6,085 nucleotides of DNA from positions 1 to 6,085 of the forward strand of contig JACOXV010000007.1 of NCBI GenBank assembly GCA_016182225.1. Direction: 5' to 3'. The notes under the pieces are model-generated. The model saw nothing but the letters and a program-made list of their open reading frames with translations, did not search any database and was not told the DNA's origin. Shown here in pieces: positions 5,427 through 6,085 of this stretch. How positions within the stretch are numbered: the stretch's first letter is position 1; each line of letters starts with the position of its first letter. The position numbers and the translations under genes were made by a program. The stretch is from Candidatus Levyibacteriota bacterium. Lineage in GTDB: Bacteria; Patescibacteriota; Microgenomatia; Levybacterales; UBA12049.

Positions 5427-5821
5427 CATTCTATCAGTTCCCAAATCTCCTTCGGCACCATGTCTTTTTTAAGCTGTCCTTTTGGTTCCCAAACCATACA
5501 CTGAAGAAGAAATTCCTGCATAAGACGAAGCTTTCGCAGATCCTGTAAGAGCTTTTCTCCGCCTCTAGGATTATCTCTCAAAATTTCATAATACATTTTT
5601 ACCAGCTGATTAAGCCTATTATTTACGGCTTGATAAGTAGCAATTATTTTCCATTGTCTGGATCTTTGCCTATAAGTCTTGAATTTCTTAAGATTTTGCC
5701 ACTCCCCAGCTCTTATTTCGGCATCAATATCCATCTGACGCTCGAAATAACCGCTTTCATGCTCCTCGGATTTTGACTCTTTTTCCTCTTTTTCTCTTTC
5801 CATAGTTTCGCAAACAACCAC
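5426..5821 (-). CDS. Hypothetical charged helical protein
   Basis: I do not recognise this protein. From the GTG at 5821 it has 131 residues; an ATG at 5803 would give 125. The N-terminal third is very rich in Glu and Lys (likely disordered or coiled coil), followed by a basic aromatic patch (KKFKTYRQRSRQWK, about 45-58) and predicted amphipathic helices to the end (NNRLNQLVKMYYEILRD, then LLQDLRKLRLMQEFLL). It has no signal peptide or membrane segment. The basic patch could touch nucleic acid, but that is speculation. It lies downstream of tRNA-Cys on the same strand and converges on pyrD. The stop is TGA, the only TGA among the called genes, consistent with the standard code. Neither start has a Shine-Dalgarno. 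Confidence 0.7.
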   Translation of the reverse strand: MVVCETMEREKEEKESKSEEHESGYFERQMDIDAEIRAGEWQNLKKFKTYRQRSRQWKIIATYQAVNNRLNQLVKMYYEILRDNPRGGEKLLQDLRKLRLMQEFLLQCMVWEPKGQLKKDMVPKEIWELIE

Positions 5822-5836
5822 TTACTAGTTAGAGCT

Positions 5837-5865
5837 ATATTAGTAAATCATCTGTTAGAAGTTAA
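5837..5865 (-). promoter_or_regulatory. Weak candidate promoter for the charged hypothetical gene
   Basis: On the - strand: TTAACT (5865-5860), 17 bases, and TAATAT (5842-5837). Expected transcription start is near 5830, giving about 9 bases to the GTG at 5821 or 27 to the ATG at 5803. Confidence 0.3.
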
Positions 5866-5875
5866 CGAAGTTCTG

Positions 5876-5947
5876 AGGCGCGGAGGGGAATCGAACCCCT
5901 GTATATCTGTTCTGCAAACAGCTGCGTTACCGCTTCGCCACCGCGCC
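5876..5947 (-). tRNA. tRNA-Cys (GCA)
   Basis: A 72-base cloverleaf: acceptor GGCGCGG/CCGCGCC, 3-pair D stem GCG/CGC with loop AAGCGGTAA, anticodon arm GCTGT-TTGCAGA-ACAGA (anticodon GCA), T stem AGGGG/CCCCT with loop TTCGATT, and discriminator U, the key identity base of bacterial tRNA-Cys. The first anticodon-stem pair (27-43) is a G-A mismatch. The 3' CCA is not encoded. Confidence 0.95.
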
Positions 5948-5958
5948 GATTACACATC

Positions 5959-5987
5959 AGTATATCAAAGATCGAGGCTAATTTAAA
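5959..5987 (-). promoter_or_regulatory. Predicted tRNA-Cys promoter
   Basis: On the - strand: TTTAAA (5987-5982), 17 bases, and TATACT (5964-5959), 11 bases before the mature 5' end of the tRNA. It lies just after the terminator of the preceding - strand unit. Confidence 0.45.
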
Positions 5988-6001
5988 GTTTACTAATCCA
6001 A

Positions 6002-6039
6002 CAAAAAACCACCCTGAGCGAAGCCTAATGGGGTGGTTT
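6002..6039 (-). terminator. Intrinsic terminator of a - strand gene beyond the right edge
   Basis: A nine-pair stem, AAACCACCC (6006-6014) with GGGTGGTTT (6031-6039), encloses a 16-base loop. On the - strand the stem ends in a run of six T (6008-6003). There is no T run on the + side, so it acts on leftward transcription entering from beyond 6085. It insulates the tRNA-Cys promoter. Confidence 0.7.
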
Positions 6040-6052
6040 GAAAAATGAACTC

Positions 6053-6084
6053 AATCCTCCTCATGCTGCAATGTTAGGAGGATT
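6053..6084. repeat. Perfect inverted repeat at the right edge
   Basis: AATCCTCCT (6053-6061) pairs with AGGAGGATT (6076-6084) around a 14-base loop that can add a CAT/ATG pairing. T residues begin at its 3' end on the + strand where the window stops, so it may be a + strand terminator or part of a double terminator. The stretch 5988-6085 holds no gene I can support. Confidence 0.5.
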
Positions 6085-6085
6085 T

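Noticed and set aside
5426..5428. TGA read as an amino acid (recoded genetic code of some CPR lineages)
   Set aside because: This is the only TGA in a called frame, it lies at the natural end of the protein, and no called gene has an internal TGA.
5993..6064. 23-codon - strand frame starting at 6064
   Set aside because: It runs straight through the terminator hairpin and both of its halves are explained by the inverted repeats.
1..6085. CRISPR array, insertion sequence or attachment site
   Set aside because: No regularly spaced repeats, transposase, integrase or terminal inverted repeats were found. The tRNA 3' ends show no duplicated segment elsewhere in the window.

Overview
The window is AT-rich and gene-dense. 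It looks like chromosomal DNA of a Candidate Phyla Radiation (Patescibacteria) bacterium, most likely of the Microgenomates type. The clues are a surface protein built from repeated NEW3-like domains, glycine linkers and cysteine-rich knots that ends in a dockerin; very short gene spacing; two tRNAs without an encoded CCA; and mostly small proteins of unknown role. The phylum assignment is inference from protein style, not from a marker gene.

Left part (1-2470, + strand): the C-terminal 588 residues of a large secreted protein that ends in two EF-hand-type dockerin loops. About 60 bases later comes a 213-residue membrane-anchored protein with an extracellular cohesin-like domain. Dockerins bind cohesins, so the neighbours form a plausible two-part display system: an anchor and an adhesin-like partner.

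Middle part (2481-4043, - strand): in transcription order, a possible 24-codon mini-gene, two tandem and distantly paralogous genes of unknown function (171 and 169 residues, overlapping by 14 bases), and a compact protein carrying beta-carbonic-anhydrase-like metal-site motifs. A tRNA-Ile(GAU) gene follows at 4103-4174 (- strand).

Right part: a pyrD-like gene (4289-5404, +) resembles membrane-associated class 2 dihydroorotate dehydrogenase in overall sequence. It has Cys in place of the class 2 catalytic Ser and several altered substrate-site positions. A charged hypothetical protein (5426-5821, -) and tRNA-Cys(GCA) (5876-5947, -) follow, then a - strand terminator hairpin and a second hairpin at the window edge.

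A theme across the window is initiation. Five protein-gene candidates have a promoter-like -35/-10 pair whose -10 ends only 6-10 bases before the ATG and no Shine-Dalgarno sequence, so their mRNAs would be leaderless or nearly so. The one gene whose start overlaps its upstream neighbour has a strong AAGGAGG instead.
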